Position numbers and translations under genes: made by a program. The notes beneath the pieces were generated by a model, which was not told where the DNA came from, did no database searches, and was given only the letters and a program-made list of their open reading frames with translations. A stretch of DNA of 64,000 nucleotides from the NCBI GenBank assembly GCA_027450185.1, contig DAIDKF010000003.1, positions 62,001-126,000 of the forward strand, written 5' to 3'. Position 1 is the stretch's first letter. Each line of letters opens with the position of its first letter. Positions 62,741 to 64,000 of the stretch are shown piece after piece. This DNA comes from Granulicella sp. Its GTDB lineage: Bacteria > Acidobacteriota > Terriglobia > Terriglobales > Acidobacteriaceae.

Positions 62741-62769
62741 ATGGTAACGCGAAGCGGGGGTGGTTGCAA
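62741..62769 (-). promoter_or_regulatory. Candidate promoter of the aroK leader
   Basis: On the minus strand TTGCAA (-35) and TACCAT (-10) are separated by 17 bp, each matching the sigma-70 consensus at four of six positions. Transcription would start at or near the leader-peptide ATG at 62733. Confidence 0.45.
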
Positions 62770-62816
62770 GCGGTGCTTGCGGAGGTGTTGTACGGGGGAT
62801 GCCGGGTGGCGGAGGG

Positions 62817-63104
62817 TCAGCTCTCGTCCCCGTCGTTGTGGATGCCGTCCTTGAGGCGGCTGGCGATGTTGGACCAGACGGCGTCGCTGGGGTCGTGGAT
62901 GGGCTCGAAGAGGCTTCTGGCCTGCTCGGCGATGGCTTCGAGGTCGCGGACGAGAGCGGCGCAGTTGGGGTTGGCGGCGAAGAAGGTGGCGAAGCGCGGG
63001 TCGTTGCTGATGGCGCCGCCGCCGGCTTCGAAGAGCTCGGGGAGAGATGCCTCGAACTCTTCCGGGGTCATGTGGTCGAGGTTGCGGGAGATGAGGTCCT
63101 TCAT
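62817..63104 (-). CDS. Small protein cotranscribed with an ECF sigma factor
   Basis: 95 residues, acidic, no membrane helix. It begins [20 protein letters not shown]; a single Cys and no zinc-finger pattern is seen. Its start overlaps the sigma stop by 4 bp. It occupies the position of an anti-sigma factor but lacks the usual HxxxCxxC, so an unusual soluble regulator is possible. Function not assigned. Confidence 0.6.
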   Translation of the reverse strand: MKDLISRNLDHMTPEEFEASLPELFEAGGGAISNDPRFATFFAANPNCAALVRDLEAIAEQARSLFEPIHDPSDAVWSNIASRLKDGIHNDGDES

Positions 63105-63799
63105 CGCGCCACCTCCTTCTGGCCAGCGGCCACGGCGTGGGCTGCGGGCTGGGCCGATCCGTCGTGTGGAGCAAGGGCCTGGGGGTTGCGCAGGAGTTCG
63201 CGCAGTTTGAGGCGGGCCTTGTGGAGCTGGGATTTGCTGTTACCGGTGGAGCACTCAAGCATGGTGGCAATCTCATTATGCTCGAAGCCTTCGACGTCGT
63301 GAAGGACGAAGACCATGCGGTAGCCCGGGGGAAGCAGAGCTACGGCGCGTTCGAGGGTGACGCGGTCGACGGAGCCGGTGAGGGTCTGATCGTGGGAGCC
63401 GAAGTCGCGCCGGGGAGCGTCGTCCTCGGAGGGGCTGATGGTCTCTTCGAGGGAGACGAGCTGGAGGCCCTTCTTGCGCAGATGCATGAGGACGAGGTTG
63501 ACGGTGAGGCGGTGCAGCCAGGTGGAGAAGGCGCTCTCGCCGCGGAAGCTGCCGAGCTTGCGGAAGAGATGCAGGAAGGCGTCCTGGGTCATGTCCTCGG
63601 CCTCGGAGACGTTGCCGAGCATGCGGAGGCAGAGGGTGTAGACGCGGCGTTTGTGGAGAGCGTAGAGCTGTGCGAAGGCGTCGGGGTCGCCATTTCTGGC
63701 GCGCTCGATGGCATCAGCTTCGCCAGCGATGGGAGCGTTCCGCTTGAAGAAGCCGGGGTTCGGTTTCGTCTGCATTCTGAGTGGGCCCTGGAGTTGCAT
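63101..63799 (-). CDS. ECF sigma-70 factor (RpoE-like)
   Basis: 232 residues. Region 2 ([20 protein letters not shown], then [20 protein letters not shown]) and region 4 ([20 protein letters not shown], then [20 protein letters not shown]) are intact. The N-terminal start is uncertain between two ATGs eight codons apart (63799 and 63775). The Ala-rich C-terminus is followed directly by the overlapping small gene. It likely controls an envelope-stress regulon including the pair itself. Confidence 0.85.
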   Translation of the reverse strand: MQLQGPLRMQTKPNPGFFKRNAPIAGEADAIERARNGDPDAFAQLYALHKRRVYTLCLRMLGNVSEAEDMTQDAFLHLFRKLGSFRGESAFSTWLHRLTVNLVLMHLRKKGLQLVSLEETISPSEDDAPRRDFGSHDQTLTGSVDRVTLERAVALLPPGYRMVFVLHDVEGFEHNEIATMLECSTGNSKSQLHKARLKLRELLRNPQALAPHDGSAQPAAHAVAAGQKEVAR

Positions 63800-64000
63800 A
63801 GGTGAGTTTATCCGCTCTTGGCCCTCAACATCGAATGGCGCAGCATGTGGAAGTACTGAATGAATGGCGCTGCGCGCTGGATGAAGGTTGCAAGGAGTTG
63901 GACTCAGGAATGGGCCGGAGGGTTGTCCGGCCGAGTGGAGGAGAGGCGTAAGCCGCGCCGGGTGCGAGAGCTGCGCTTATGGAAGAGGGTACACCGGAAG
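63800..64000. other. Right-hand edge upstream of the ECF sigma gene
   Basis: 201 bp with no coding sequence I can support; it should include the sigma-gene promoter. Confidence 0.4.

Noticed and set aside
1-64000. tRNA, rRNA, CRISPR arrays and complete insertion sequences
   Set aside because: Scanned for T-loop-like motifs, regularly spaced direct repeats and terminal inverted repeats by eye; none found, although a short or divergent tRNA could escape this.

Overview
The window looks like chromosome of a soil Acidobacteriota in the Terriglobus/Granulicella/Edaphobacter group. That is inferred from the gene set (several ECF sigma/anti-sigma pairs, acidobacterial-type membrane proteins, an exosortase/PEP-CTERM locus, GRP-type sugar permease with ribokinase) and high-GC coding sequence; no rRNA, tRNA or CRISPR array was seen.

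Layout. 0.3-2.5 kb: sugar permease, ABM-domain protein and ribokinase. 2.8-6.4 kb: three secreted or exported proteins ending in a caspase-fold peptidase. 6.7-13.6 kb: guaA, a membrane protein and leuS on the minus strand, then a secreted type-B carboxylesterase. 13.7-16.5 kb: a compact minus-strand operon for a serine-acetyltransferase-like enzyme, an FkbH-like HAD protein and an acyl carrier protein. 16.6-18.0 kb: a PilZ protein flanked by gene relics, one an IS5-type transposase tail. 18.2-38.7 kb: an exopolysaccharide/exosortase region. Its minus arm holds exosortase, EpsI and a TPR lipoprotein; its plus arm holds a Wza-like exporter, an outer-membrane barrel, Wzz, an ExeA-like ATPase, a tyrosine kinase and a priming glycosyltransferase. 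Two sigma-54 activators, two PEP-CTERM substrate proteins and a UDP-sugar dehydrogenase follow. 38.9-40.7 kb: a PAS-GGDEF-EAL protein. 41.3-45.7 kb: ECF sigma, anti-sigma and two membrane proteins. 46-51.2 kb: sodC, tdk, an ArsB-like permease, MFS, VOC and trpD. 51.6-54.6 kb: sucCD and ndk. 54.9-64 kb: a GDSL hydrolase, CBS protein, galM, two more ECF sigma modules, an AI-2E-family permease and aroK.

Two regulatory layers stand out. First, the exosortase locus appears to be a sigma-54 regulon: candidate -24/-12 elements precede the exosortase gene, the Wza-like gene, a PEP-CTERM gene and a small membrane-protein gene. The last two share a TGCA-N6-TGCA motif centred about 60 bp upstream of the -24 GG, and two activators with intact GAFTGA motifs are encoded in the locus.

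Second, shikimate kinase (aroK) is preceded by what looks like a complete transcription-attenuation leader. It has a candidate promoter placed for a leaderless transcript, a 30-codon peptide carrying Phe-Thr-Tyr-Cys-Phe-Trp-Tyr, a tandem stop, and an intrinsic terminator whose T-run ends about 45 bp before the aroK start. All five aromatic codons in that run specify end products of the pathway aroK serves. I regard this as the best candidate for an undescribed system here.
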